A DNA stretch of 64,000 bases from Phyllobacterium sp. YR531 (lineage in GTDB: Bacteria > Pseudomonadota > Alphaproteobacteria > Rhizobiales > Rhizobiaceae): NCBI RefSeq assembly GCF_000282595.1, contig NZ_AKIZ01000017.1:27664-91663 (forward strand), written 5' to 3'. Position numbers and translations under genes: made by a program. This document shows positions 57,315 to 64,000 of the stretch, one piece after another. The notes below the pieces were generated by a model that worked only from the letters and a program-made list of their open reading frames with translations, did no database searches and had not been told where the DNA came from. How positions within the stretch are numbered: position 1 is the first letter of the stretch; every line of letters starts with the position of its first letter.

Positions 57315-58359
57315 GCCGAACGACCCTTACGCCCAGTCCCGCACCAATCTTGACCAGTTCACCACTGCCAATCAGCCGTCCGTTCGCCAATATGTTCACA
57401 GCGTTGGTTGTGCTCGCAGCTGTCGGCAGAACGCTACCTTCGCCGAGCTTGCGAACTTCGCTCAGGGGCAGCTCGCAGCGCCCGACTTCAAAGACCAGTT
57501 CTACAGGAAGATCGTCAACCTGTTCAAACCCTGCCGATCCGGCGGCGTTGGAGTATGATTGCGACATTGTCGAGGTCTCCCCATTCTTGGCAGGTAGGCT
57601 CCACCCGCTGGTAAGTCTGTGTGTTTGTCCGTCAGATGCCGTTGAGGCAACGAAGCGTCCAGAGAGAACCGCAATCGGATCAGCCTCGGATGTTTCTTTG
57701 CGCAAGATCACATCGCCTGTTCTCAGCTCACGCAATTCTGAAACCGATACGACCTGTGTTCCAGCGCGAATCTGAACCGGAAAACTGATGTTCGAAAGTA
57801 TTTCCGGGGCACCATGCGAGTCGGCCTGATTGAGTGCACTTCCCAAAAGCTGTGCCGCATCACGGGTGAGATGTAGTTCCGCATTGCGCGGATAATCATC
57901 GAAATCCAGAACCCATGGCAGCATGATATCATAGTGTGCGATCTCTTCCTGATCACCGAAGCGAACGGGATGCCCGACGATTTCTTCAAGCCGGTCGAGC
58001 TGTGCTGTGAGCACATGCTCAATCAGGATGCTGCGCTGGCGCGGCGCAAGGGTGGAGATCATTTTGGTGATACCGAAACCTTGTACAAGGCGTTCAAGCG
58101 TTCCGGCTGACAGCACAAGCTTGCACGCCCATGGCCCGATGGCAACAGGCACGGCAACAGGGTTTAAAAGAAGCGAAGCCTTGTCGGCCAGATACAAGCC
58201 AATTTCTGGCCCGTTATTGGTCAGCTGAACGGAAACCGGATTTCTGGGAAACAGATTCAGGATTGCAATATGGTCCGGGTCCACCGAGGGCAGCCAGTCC
58301 AGAGTGTCTTTATCACCGGCTGACAGATCGTTCGAAAATGTCTGCGATTCTGCGAGCAT
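57307..58359 (-). CDS. rhcQ: T3SS cytoplasmic ring (C-ring) protein SctQ (RhcQ)
   Basis: 350 residues from ATG 58359, behind a GAGGG site; a TTG at 58371 extends it by four codons. The last ~75 residues (DDLPVELVFEVGRCELPLSEVRKL onward, ending GAGLGVRVVRLG) form a SPOA domain as in FliM/FliN and SctQ. SctQ makes the sorting platform pods that bind SctK and SctL. A second, internal SPOA start as in other sctQ genes was not evident. Confidence 0.85.
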   Translation of the reverse strand: MLAESQTFSNDLSAGDKDTLDWLPSVDPDHIAILNLFPRNPVSVQLTNNGPEIGLYLADKASLLLNPVAVPVAIGPWACKLVLSAGTLERLVQGFGITKMISTLAPRQRSILIEHVLTAQLDRLEEIVGHPVRFGDQEEIAHYDIMLPWVLDFDDYPRNAELHLTRDAAQLLGSALNQADSHGAPEILSNISFPVQIRAGTQVVSVSELRELRTGDVILRKETSEADPIAVLSGRFVASTASDGQTHRLTSGWSLPAKNGETSTMSQSYSNAAGSAGFEQVDDLPVELVFEVGRCELPLSEVRKLGEGSVLPTAASTTNAVNILANGRLIGSGELVKIGAGLGVRVVRLG

Positions 58360-58367
58360 GTTCACCC

Positions 58368-58862
58368 TCAAAGTCCTTTTTGAACTGGAGATGCAGCAGG
58401 CCGTTGCTGATCCTCATCTTCCAGTTCAGTCATCAAACCGGCGCGCTTGTCCTTCTTACCGCCCTGTTTCTCAAGAAGGAGTTCGAGCTTGTCATGCTGG
58501 CGCAGCTTGGAAAGGTGTTCGGCGGCTTTCTCTCGCGCTTTCTCTGCCTCTTCCAGCAGTTTCACTTTGGCCTGTTCCTCCATCTGCTGGAGATGCGCAG
58601 CCTGATACGTCAATGCGGAAAGTGCGTCCTGGTAATCGTCCAACGCTTGGCGTCCGAGCAGCCCGGTCGACATTTGTTCATACATGGCGGTTTCGCGGTT
58701 AATGCGGCTCTCATCATTCTGAACTATTCGGTCGGCTGCAAGATTGACAGCCATTGCCGCTGCTTTTTCAGCATTTTGCTGCCGGATCGATGCTTCTTCC
58801 GCAAGTCTCGTGCGTAGCTTACGCAACTCCATAAGCTTTTTCAGATTCTTTTCCTGACTCAT
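58368..58862 (-). CDS. T3SS stalk protein SctO (Y4yJ-like)
   Basis: 164 residues, almost wholly alpha-helical and rich in Glu, Lys, Ala and Gln, as expected for the coiled-coil stalk SctO/FliJ that links the ATPase to the export gate. Sequence conservation is low in this family; the assignment rests on the heptad-like composition and the position between rhcN and rhcQ, where y4yJ lies in rhizobial operons. Its ATG overlaps the rhcN stop (ATGA). Confidence 0.75.
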   Translation of the reverse strand: MSQEKNLKKLMELRKLRTRLAEEASIRQQNAEKAAAMAVNLAADRIVQNDESRINRETAMYEQMSTGLLGRQALDDYQDALSALTYQAAHLQQMEEQAKVKLLEEAEKAREKAAEHLSKLRQHDKLELLLEKQGGKKDKRAGLMTELEDEDQQRPAASPVQKGL

Positions 58863-60205
58863 GCAAGGAGTCCCTGCAATTGCAGTTCCGTTTCGGTGAG
58901 GCCGAAATGCTCATCACTGCTTTGCCGGAGAAACTGCTCAATCTGGTCATGCCTGTCCAGCGCTTCATCGGATCGCGGATCGGCACCACGTTTATATTCC
59001 CCGACACGCAGCAATAGCTCGATATCTTCATAGCGTGCCATAAGATCACGAACCTTGGCGGCATTCGAACGATGCGACCGGCTGGCCACGGCATCCATCA
59101 GACGGCTACGGCTTCGCAGCACATCGATGGCGGGAAAATGATTGCGTTGCGCAAGTTCGTTGCTCAAGACGATGTGGCCGTCGAGAATGGCCTTGGTTTC
59201 CTCGGCAACCGGGTCAAGCGTACCGTCACCTTCGGTCAAAACAGTGTATAGCCCGGTAATGGACCCCCCGAGACCAGGACCGGCACGCTCAAGCAAGCGT
59301 GGCAGTGCTGCAAACAGGGAAGGTGGAAAACCGCGCCGTGTTGGCGGTTCGCCGGCAGCAAGGCCGATCTCGCGCTGTGCCCGGGCAAATCGTGTAACGC
59401 TGTCCATCAGCAGCAAAACATGCTGCCCTTGGTCCCGGAAATATTCGGCAATTGCCGTTGCACCGTAAGCGGCTTTCACGCGTTCGATTGCCGGCCGGTC
59501 AGATGTGGCAACGACAACGACCGAGCGTCGTCGACCTTCTTCGCCGAGCTGGATATCGATGAACTCTCTGACTTCACGTCCGCGTTCACCGATCAGCGCA
59601 ATGACGATGACATCGGCTTGCGTGCCGCGAACGATGCTGGAAAGCAGTGATGATTTACCGACACCAGCTTCGCCGAAAATGCCTATGCGCTGTCCGCGCG
59701 CTACTGTCAGGAGACCGTCGATGGCTTTCACACCAAGTTGCAGCGGGTATTGGATAAGATCGCGCTGTAATGGTTGAAGCGGTACATTATGTGTCGGGTA
59801 ATACGTATCGGTCTTCAGCGCTGTCGGCAGACCTGTGCGGTTGAGAATCTCGCCAAGCGGGTTGAGAACACAACCCAGCAGTTCCGGCCCGACAGGGATT
59901 TGCAATGTGTGCCCGGTCGGGATTACCTCTGCCCGGGTCGACATGCCATCAAGATCACCGATTGGCGTAAGGACAGCTTCCTCGTCATGAAAGCCGACAA
60001 CTTCGGCAGGTACAATTTTCCCAGATACGGGATCACGCAAATGGCAATATTCCCCGATCCGCACCATCGAAACCGTGGCATGAACGATAATACCAGTAAT
60101 CTTGCGTATACGGCCACGCACCGGGCGGGTATCGGCCTTGGCTGCAGTGTCCTGCAGCCGCCCCATGAGTTGGCTGAGGTCTGGCGGGGTGAACTCACGT
60201 TTCAT
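58859..60205 (-). CDS. rhcN: T3SS ATPase SctN (RhcN)
   Basis: 448 residues of the FliI/YscN family, homologous to the F1 ATPase beta subunit. Walker A is GEAGVGKSS (178-186), [15 protein letters not shown] is a family signature, and the Walker B region is [43 protein letters not shown] matches in part. It unfolds substrates and strips chaperones at the base of the injectisome. It overlaps genes on both sides by 4 bases. Confidence 0.95.
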   Translation of the reverse strand: MKREFTPPDLSQLMGRLQDTAAKADTRPVRGRIRKITGIIVHATVSMVRIGEYCHLRDPVSGKIVPAEVVGFHDEEAVLTPIGDLDGMSTRAEVIPTGHTLQIPVGPELLGCVLNPLGEILNRTGLPTALKTDTYYPTHNVPLQPLQRDLIQYPLQLGVKAIDGLLTVARGQRIGIFGEAGVGKSSLLSSIVRGTQADVIVIALIGERGREVREFIDIQLGEEGRRRSVVVVATSDRPAIERVKAAYGATAIAEYFRDQGQHVLLLMDSVTRFARAQREIGLAAGEPPTRRGFPPSLFAALPRLLERAGPGLGGSITGLYTVLTEGDGTLDPVAEETKAILDGHIVLSNELAQRNHFPAIDVLRSRSRLMDAVASRSHRSNAAKVRDLMARYEDIELLLRVGEYKRGADPRSDEALDRHDQIEQFLRQSSDEHFGLTETELQLQGLLA

Positions 60206-60804
60206 CCGCCCGCTCCATCCTGTCGCTGGGGTGCAACGAGAACTTCACGAATAGCCGCAAGCTGTGTTTCAAGCCCTGCATCGACAACGGCGATTGCGTT
60301 CGAAAGCACACATTTTGTACCGCTCAGACGAGGGTCAGGAAGAACAGTTATGTTTAGAGAAGGATTGACGTAATCCGTGGCGATCCGGCGGGCGACATCT
60401 TCGGCTATATCCGGCGCCACAGTAATTGTAATGTCGCGCTCACGCTGAAAGCCTTGCAAGGCATGCTGGGCAAGTTTTGCCACCAGTTCCGCATCGTCGA
60501 ACTGGCCAAAAATTCTTGAAATGATGGACAGGCTCAGATCAACAAGCTGCTGATCAAGCGCAGCAACATAATCATTGACCCGGGCTGTTGTCGTGGTCAG
60601 CAGGGCGGATGCTTCGAGCGCGCCTTGCTGGAATCCCGCTTCATAGCCATCCTTGCGGCTAGCCTCCTGAATGCCGTGGACCTTTCCCATCTGGGCAGCA
60701 GCTTCAGTTCGTGTCGCTTCAATGAATGCGAAGCCATCAATCCAATGCTGGACATCCTGTTCGCGAATAATCTTTGATCCCGGCAATCTTGGCAGCTCGG
60801 TCAT
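60202..60804 (-). CDS. nolV: T3SS stator protein SctL (NolV)
   Basis: 200 residues starting at 60804, where its ATG shares a base with the nolU stop (TAATG). It has a helical N-terminal half with [26 protein letters not shown], like the FliH/SctL coiled coil. The C-terminal part ([13 protein letters not shown], then [20 protein letters not shown]) matches the HrpE/FliH-type domain that regulates the ATPase. The frame is open 60 codons upstream but overlaps nolU. Confidence 0.88.
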   Translation of the reverse strand: MTELPRLPGSKIIREQDVQHWIDGFAFIEATRTEAAAQMGKVHGIQEASRKDGYEAGFQQGALEASALLTTTTARVNDYVAALDQQLVDLSLSIISRIFGQFDDAELVAKLAQHALQGFQRERDITITVAPDIAEDVARRIATDYVNPSLNITVLPDPRLSGTKCVLSNAIAVVDAGLETQLAAIREVLVAPQRQDGAGG

Positions 60805-61481
60805 TATGCCTCCTCGCCTGGTGAGGAAGCATCGAGATTTGCCGCGAGCCTGCGCATGATGGTGGCTCCCAGCCCTCGTTGTCTGGTGTCGGGAAAAGGC
60901 GTAAGTGACCGGTCGCTGGCATGTTTCAGGCGGGCCCATGCGCCGATGGCAGAAGGCAATGCGGCATGCCAGCTTGCGAGACACCGGTAGCCATCTGCTT
61001 CAAGAGTTGCCTCAAGTGCATCAAGATTTTCGGGCGAAGGCAGGTTTCCCGCCAGGTCACGGTTGGAAAGCGCTGCATGAAAGGCAGTCTCGCCAATGCG
61101 CCGCTTTAATTCAGCAACCTCATTCGTGCGAATTTCACCCGCCAGAAACTGCGACCAGAAAACGGCACCGGCGAGTGGTATCAATTCGGAAATTCTGTCA
61201 GCGGGCTGAACCATCAGATTGATGTCGTCTAATTCCAAACTTGCCGCTTGCGGCAGTTCCGGCAGTGCAAACCGATCCATCAGCAATATCGCCAGCTGAC
61301 GCTGCACACGATCGGATGCCTGCAGCTGTTTTGCCACCTCGCTTGTGATCACATTGTCATAACAGGTTGCAATGCGCTCCGGATGCACCAGTTTCGCCGG
61401 ATTTGAAACGAGATCGTTCCAATCCGGCTGCGCGGCAATCGGCCCCGATGCTTCATTCGAGATATTGCGCGTTTCGCTCAC
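60804..61481 (-). CDS. nolU: T3SS sorting platform protein SctK (NolU)
   Basis: 225 residues from GTG 61481, which overlaps the rhcJ stop as GTGA. Sequence features are weak: a helical protein with PDWNDLVSNPAKLVHPERIATCYD at the start (matching the family's N-terminal Pro/Trp region only roughly). Position between rhcJ and nolV is the main evidence, because this order is fixed in rhizobial T3SS operons. SctK connects the inner ring protein SctD to the SctQ pods. Confidence 0.75.
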   Translation of the reverse strand: MSETRNISNEASGPIAAQPDWNDLVSNPAKLVHPERIATCYDNVITSEVAKQLQASDRVQRQLAILLMDRFALPELPQAASLELDDINLMVQPADRISELIPLAGAVFWSQFLAGEIRTNEVAELKRRIGETAFHAALSNRDLAGNLPSPENLDALEATLEADGYRCLASWHAALPSAIGAWARLKHASDRSLTPFPDTRQRGLGATIMRRLAANLDASSPGEEA

Positions 61482-62272
61482 TTGGCTGGCCCAACCGGTA
61501 CAAGCGGATAAACCCGCCTGCGCTTCTTCTGCCAGAACAGGTAGCCGAGCGCCCCGCCAAGTCCCAGGACCGCTATAAGCAAGATGCCGAAAATCCATTT
61601 GGCTTTGGCAGCACTGGCAGGGAGCATCCAGATGCCGAGGAATGATGTGAGTTCGGTACTGGTACTTGCGGTGGGGCTTGCAGTTGCAACAACAGGAATG
61701 ACGGAAACCTTTTCATAGGTCAGCCCGGCTATCCCGTTTGCAACAAGCGTCTTGATCTGTGGAATTAGCGTGTTGATGTCGAGCTTGGGTTCATGCCGGA
61801 TAAAAACCGAAGCTGATGCGGGAACTGCATTGCGTTGCAGCGGATCATTGTCAGGCAGAACAACATGGACGCGTGCAGACACAACGCCGTCAATTTCGGA
61901 AACGGTGCGGGATAACTCTTCGCTAAGCGCATAGATCATCTGCGCCCGTTCCTGAACGGGAGAGGCAACGAGTCCTTCCTGTTTGAAGACGCTGCCCATG
62001 GTCGCAAACTGAGTCTTGGGCAGACCCGCCTCATTCAGGATCGTGACTGCCTGTGCGAACTGATCCTCATCCACGGTAACGGACAGCTTGCCGTTCTTCT
62101 GCAAAACCCGTCCTGCCGGAATACCCTTTTGAAGCAGCGCGGCAACCATGGCATTGGCTTCACGCTCTTCAAGATTGGTGTAAAGGTCTTCCTTGCATGC
62201 TTGCAGGGCAAGGCACATCGTTGCCACGATCAGGCACCGCGGCAATAGTCTGTGTACCGGACTCATTTTCAT
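61478..62272 (-). CDS. rhcJ: T3SS inner membrane ring lipoprotein SctJ (RhcJ)
   Basis: 264 residues from ATG 62272; ATG 62266 and a longer frame from 62296 are alternatives. The lipobox LQAC directs lipidation. The ring-building motif region EDLYTNLEEREANAMVAALLQKG then VTVDEDQFAQAV is conserved in YscJ/PrgK. LSEELSRTVSEIDGVVSARVHVVLP is also typical. A C-terminal membrane helix (FGILLIAVLGLGGALGYLFW) is followed by basic residues. It forms the inner-membrane ring with SctD. Confidence 0.93.
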   Translation of the reverse strand: MKMSPVHRLLPRCLIVATMCLALQACKEDLYTNLEEREANAMVAALLQKGIPAGRVLQKNGKLSVTVDEDQFAQAVTILNEAGLPKTQFATMGSVFKQEGLVASPVQERAQMIYALSEELSRTVSEIDGVVSARVHVVLPDNDPLQRNAVPASASVFIRHEPKLDINTLIPQIKTLVANGIAGLTYEKVSVIPVVATASPTASTSTELTSFLGIWMLPASAAKAKWIFGILLIAVLGLGGALGYLFWQKKRRRVYPLVPVGPAK

Positions 62273-62279
62273 GCGACGC

Positions 62280-62693
62280 TTACTGGCCTTTGACAAGTGT
62301 GTTTGCTGCGCCGGTCATCTGTGTTGTACCGCGCACAACCATCTGCGTTTCGATCGAGTGGTCAAACACCGTGCCTAATTCCTGAACGACACGGGTTATC
62401 GCGTCGCCCTCAACCTTAGCCGACTTGTTGCCGCCCGAACCTGTGCTGGTGAAGGATTGGGGCGAGGTGCCTTTCTCCGTCTCATTGCTGCGGTTCACAA
62501 ACTTGCCACTGCGTTCAACAAACCCTTTCAGGTCATTGACAAGTGATCGCCCAAGATCGGCGGGACTTGCGCCGTGTGGCAGTGTCTGAATAGTTCCGGA
62601 CATATGTTCGAATAGATTTTGCGAGGCAATCGATTGGGTTGCTGTTGCATCTACCGGTACTGTAGCGGCTACGGCGGCCGAAACTGTTGTCAT
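62280..62693 (-). CDS. nolB: NolB-like protein (probable T3SS inner rod SctI)
   Basis: 137 residues with a GGAGG site before ATG 62693. The N-terminal half is Ala/Thr/Ser-rich and flexible. The C-terminus VRGTTQMTGAANTLVKGQ resembles the conserved helical tail of inner-rod proteins (SctI/PrgJ/YscI), which polymerise below the needle. The position directly before rhcJ is that of nolB in rhizobia. Confidence 0.75.
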   Translation of the reverse strand: MTTVSAAVAATVPVDATATQSIASQNLFEHMSGTIQTLPHGASPADLGRSLVNDLKGFVERSGKFVNRSNETEKGTSPQSFTSTGSGGNKSAKVEGDAITRVVQELGTVFDHSIETQMVVRGTTQMTGAANTLVKGQ

Positions 62694-62731
62694 GACAAAT
62701 CCTCCGTCTGATCTGAATCTGAAGAAGCGTC

Positions 62732-62920
62732 TTATTCGTCCTCGGACATTGCTTCATTCAACATTTCATTGGCAATCTTCATCATCTCCTGGCCAATCAA
62801 CGAACTGCCACCGCTCATCAGAGCCTGGTTCAGAGCTTCGTCGAACTGCTGCTGCTGTTCCGATGGCGTTGGCTGATTGGCTGCCTGCGAAGTAACATTC
62901 GAAATTGATGGGGTTGCCAT
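62732..62920 (-). CDS. Small T3SS operon protein, possible needle subunit
   Basis: 62 residues. ATG 62920 overlaps the rhcC1 stop (TAATG) and also has an AGGAG site, so it is clearly translated. The first 25 residues are polar and Gln-rich; residues 26-62 form an amphipathic helix (FDEALNQALMSGG, then MMKIANEMLNEAMSEDE) with an acidic end. Size, helix content and place beside rhcC1 and nolB are compatible with a needle subunit (SctF/NopA-like), but no needle motif is certain. Confidence 0.6.
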   Translation of the reverse strand: MATPSISNVTSQAANQPTPSEQQQQFDEALNQALMSGGSSLIGQEMMKIANEMLNEAMSEDE

Positions 62921-63612
62921 TATTGCTCTCCTGTCTGCTGTCCGGCACCCGCCGACGGTTGTCTGCGCGCGCTGTTCTGCCCGGTATTCCGGGGTTCGGA
63001 TTGGGCGATTTCTTCTACAACTTCGTCTCTCTGGCCGCCGCGGAATACGCGCACGCGAGGATCATCTGCGGTTGCCTGTGGTGGTGGCTGAACAGTTGAA
63101 ACAACCTGCTGGACCATGGCGATAAAAGCGGGGGGACCCGATACGCGCAAAGCCGGGGCATTGGGAGTGGACCTGATGGAAAAGCGGTCATCCATGAGAT
63201 TAAGCCGCTGCACCTCATCCACAACCATATCGCCATTGGCGCGGCCGATATCGATAATCTGTGTTGCGAACTCGTCGCTGGAATTCATGTGTAATATTGA
63301 TCCGTCATAATACCAGATCAAACCATTGGCCTCGGCTAGCCGCGTCAGGAAGGCGCCGGCATTGTCAGCGCGCACTTCCCCGCGAACCTGCCCGCGTATT
63401 TTGTCAGACAACGTGACGGGAACGCCCAGATTGCGGCCAAACTCCTTCAGGGCATCACGAATATCCTGATTGATAAGAACATAGGAATACTGTTTGTTGA
63501 ACCAGTCCGGCGCTGCCGAAAATGATGGGCCGGTGGAGGTCAAAACAAGACCTGCAGTGGCAATCGACACAGCGAGTGTTCGCAAATGGCCAATGGTCAC
63601 CGGAAAAGTCAT
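62920..63612 (-). CDS. rhcC1: T3SS secretin N-terminal component RhcC1 (split SctC)
   Basis: 230 residues from ATG 63612; the frame extends 10 codons upstream. A signal peptide ends near GPSFSAAPDW. N0- and N1-type secretin domains follow (LINQDIRDALKEFGRNLGVPVTLSDKIRGQVRG, in part; FLTRLAEANGLIWYYDGSILHM). The membrane beta-barrel part is absent. This matches the split secretin of rhizobial T3SS, where RhcC2 is a separate gene; none is seen in this window. It opens the minus-strand operon. Confidence 0.88.
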   Translation of the reverse strand: MTFPVTIGHLRTLAVSIATAGLVLTSTGPSFSAAPDWFNKQYSYVLINQDIRDALKEFGRNLGVPVTLSDKIRGQVRGEVRADNAGAFLTRLAEANGLIWYYDGSILHMNSSDEFATQIIDIGRANGDMVVDEVQRLNLMDDRFSIRSTPNAPALRVSGPPAFIAMVQQVVSTVQPPPQATADDPRVRVFRGGQRDEVVEEIAQSEPRNTGQNSARRQPSAGAGQQTGEQ

Positions 63613-63705
63613 GCGAAAGCACCCTTTAATGCGAAGTGTCACACTTATCTCTATAACACCAATGTTTCATATGCAACGCAACTATAAACTAAATGTAACT
63701 TGACC

Positions 63706-63728
63706 CTACTGACATTTTTTGTCAGTAG
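63706..63728. promoter_or_regulatory. 8-bp inverted repeat (operator or hairpin candidate)
   Basis: CTACTGAC and GTCAGTAG are perfect inverted arms separated by ATTTTTT, about 95 bases upstream of rhcC1. It could be a dimeric regulator site or a short hairpin in either transcript. Confidence 0.45.
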
Positions 63729-63742
63729 TAACATCATATATT

Positions 63743-63755
63743 TTGAACAGTTCAA
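63743..63755. promoter_or_regulatory. 13-bp palindrome TTGAACAGTTCAA
   Basis: A perfect 6-bp inverted repeat around one A, immediately overlapped by a second palindrome (TTCAAATTTTGAA, 63751-63763). Such overlapping sites in a divergent promoter suggest regulator binding; the regulator is unknown. Confidence 0.45.
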
Positions 63756-63989
63756 ATTTTGAATTATTTTTGATCTTGCAATGCACAACATTGTACTGAT
63801 ACGATTTCTGGATCAACTATCGTTACAGTTTGTAATATGAACTGAACTTTGTTAAATTGCCTTCTCTATTTTTTCATACTATCACCGATTACTAGCCAGT
63901 TCGCTTTAATCATATGCCACGGCTGGCGCCGAGACAGTATGAATCGGTTGGACTTCTATAGATGAGTGTCAATCTCAAGGAGAAATAGC

Positions 63990-64000
63990 ATGGCTGTTCA
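63990..64000 (+). CDS. Start of a gene truncated by the window edge
   Basis: ATG at 63990 follows an AAGGAG site with 6-base spacing. Only MAV and part of the next codon are visible, so the product is unknown. It is divergent from the T3SS operon. Confidence 0.55.

Larger units (their letters stand above)
63613..63989. promoter_or_regulatory. AT-rich divergent regulatory region upstream of rhcC1
   Basis: 377 bases without a gene, notably more AT-rich than the flanking genes. It separates the T3SS operon from a plus-strand gene starting at 63990 and holds several inverted repeats. No rhizobial tts-box-like sequence was recognised by eye. Confidence 0.6.

Noticed and set aside
60804..61598. 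Longer nolU frame beginning at 61598
   Set aside because: It would overlap rhcJ by 120 bases; the GTG at 61481 gives a 4-base GTGA overlap typical of this operon.
55546..63612. Flagellar export genes instead of T3SS
   Set aside because: The FliPQR/FliI-like proteins are present, but the YscJ-type lipoprotein, split secretin and NolB/NolU/NolV order identify an Rhc injectisome.

Overview
The window looks like a chromosomal or chromid segment of an alphaproteobacterium of the Hyphomicrobiales (Rhizobiales), plausibly near Brucella/Ochrobactrum. The basis is gene content: a rhizobial-type (Rhc) type III secretion operon, a choline-binding protein, sugar-acid catabolism, and many TRAP and ABC uptake systems. 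The genus is an inference from gene types. No rRNA, tRNA, insertion sequence, phage gene or CRISPR array was seen.

Left part (1-9.3 kb): the 3' end of an amidinotransferase-family hydrolase, an AraC regulator, an NTF2-like protein, a CPA2 cation/proton antiporter with a cyclic-nucleotide-binding domain, an ABC-F ATPase preceded by an overlapping small upstream ORF, an HI0933-type flavoprotein, an acyl-CoA synthetase and an IclR regulator.

Uptake and catabolism (9.3-23.2 kb): a TRAP transporter with fused small and large permeases, a short-chain dehydrogenase and a DUF296/PCC-type protein form one plus-strand operon facing the IclR/acyl-CoA synthetase operon. Two copies of a 13-bp palindrome lie between them. 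Next come kdgD and a FadR-type GntR regulator, diverging from a complete peptide-type ABC importer followed by a UxuA-like dehydratase and an IolB-like isomerase. This is probably a uronate or sugar-acid (possibly oligomeric) utilisation unit.

Giant surface protein and its export genes (23.2-45.9 kb): a four-gene minus-strand operon encodes a TolC-like outer-membrane lipoprotein, a periplasmic adaptor, a GAF-like/HlyD adaptor, and an M50 metalloprotease-like membrane protein fused to a HlyD domain. It diverges from a 5520-residue protein with an N-terminal DUF4347 domain and dozens of cadherin/VCBS-like repeats. No ABC ATPase or RTX repeats are present, so this resembles a secretion route distinct from classical type I secretion and is the most interesting locus here.

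Middle right (46-51.7 kb): a D-Ala-D-Ala carboxypeptidase with a SPOR-like tail, an amino-acid ABC binding protein, FAD oxidoreductase and permease without a local ATPase, and an orphan choline-binding protein.

Right end (51.8-64 kb): a tightly coupled minus-strand Rhc-type T3SS operon (rhcC1, small protein, nolB/sctI, rhcJ, nolU, nolV, rhcN, y4yJ/sctO, rhcQ, rhcR, rhcS, rhcT). Beyond rhcT, where rhcU would be expected, lies a converging gene for a 1039-residue LysM protein with two hydrophobic segments, a candidate secreted substrate or translocator. An AT-rich, palindrome-rich promoter region separates rhcC1 from another gene that starts at the window edge.
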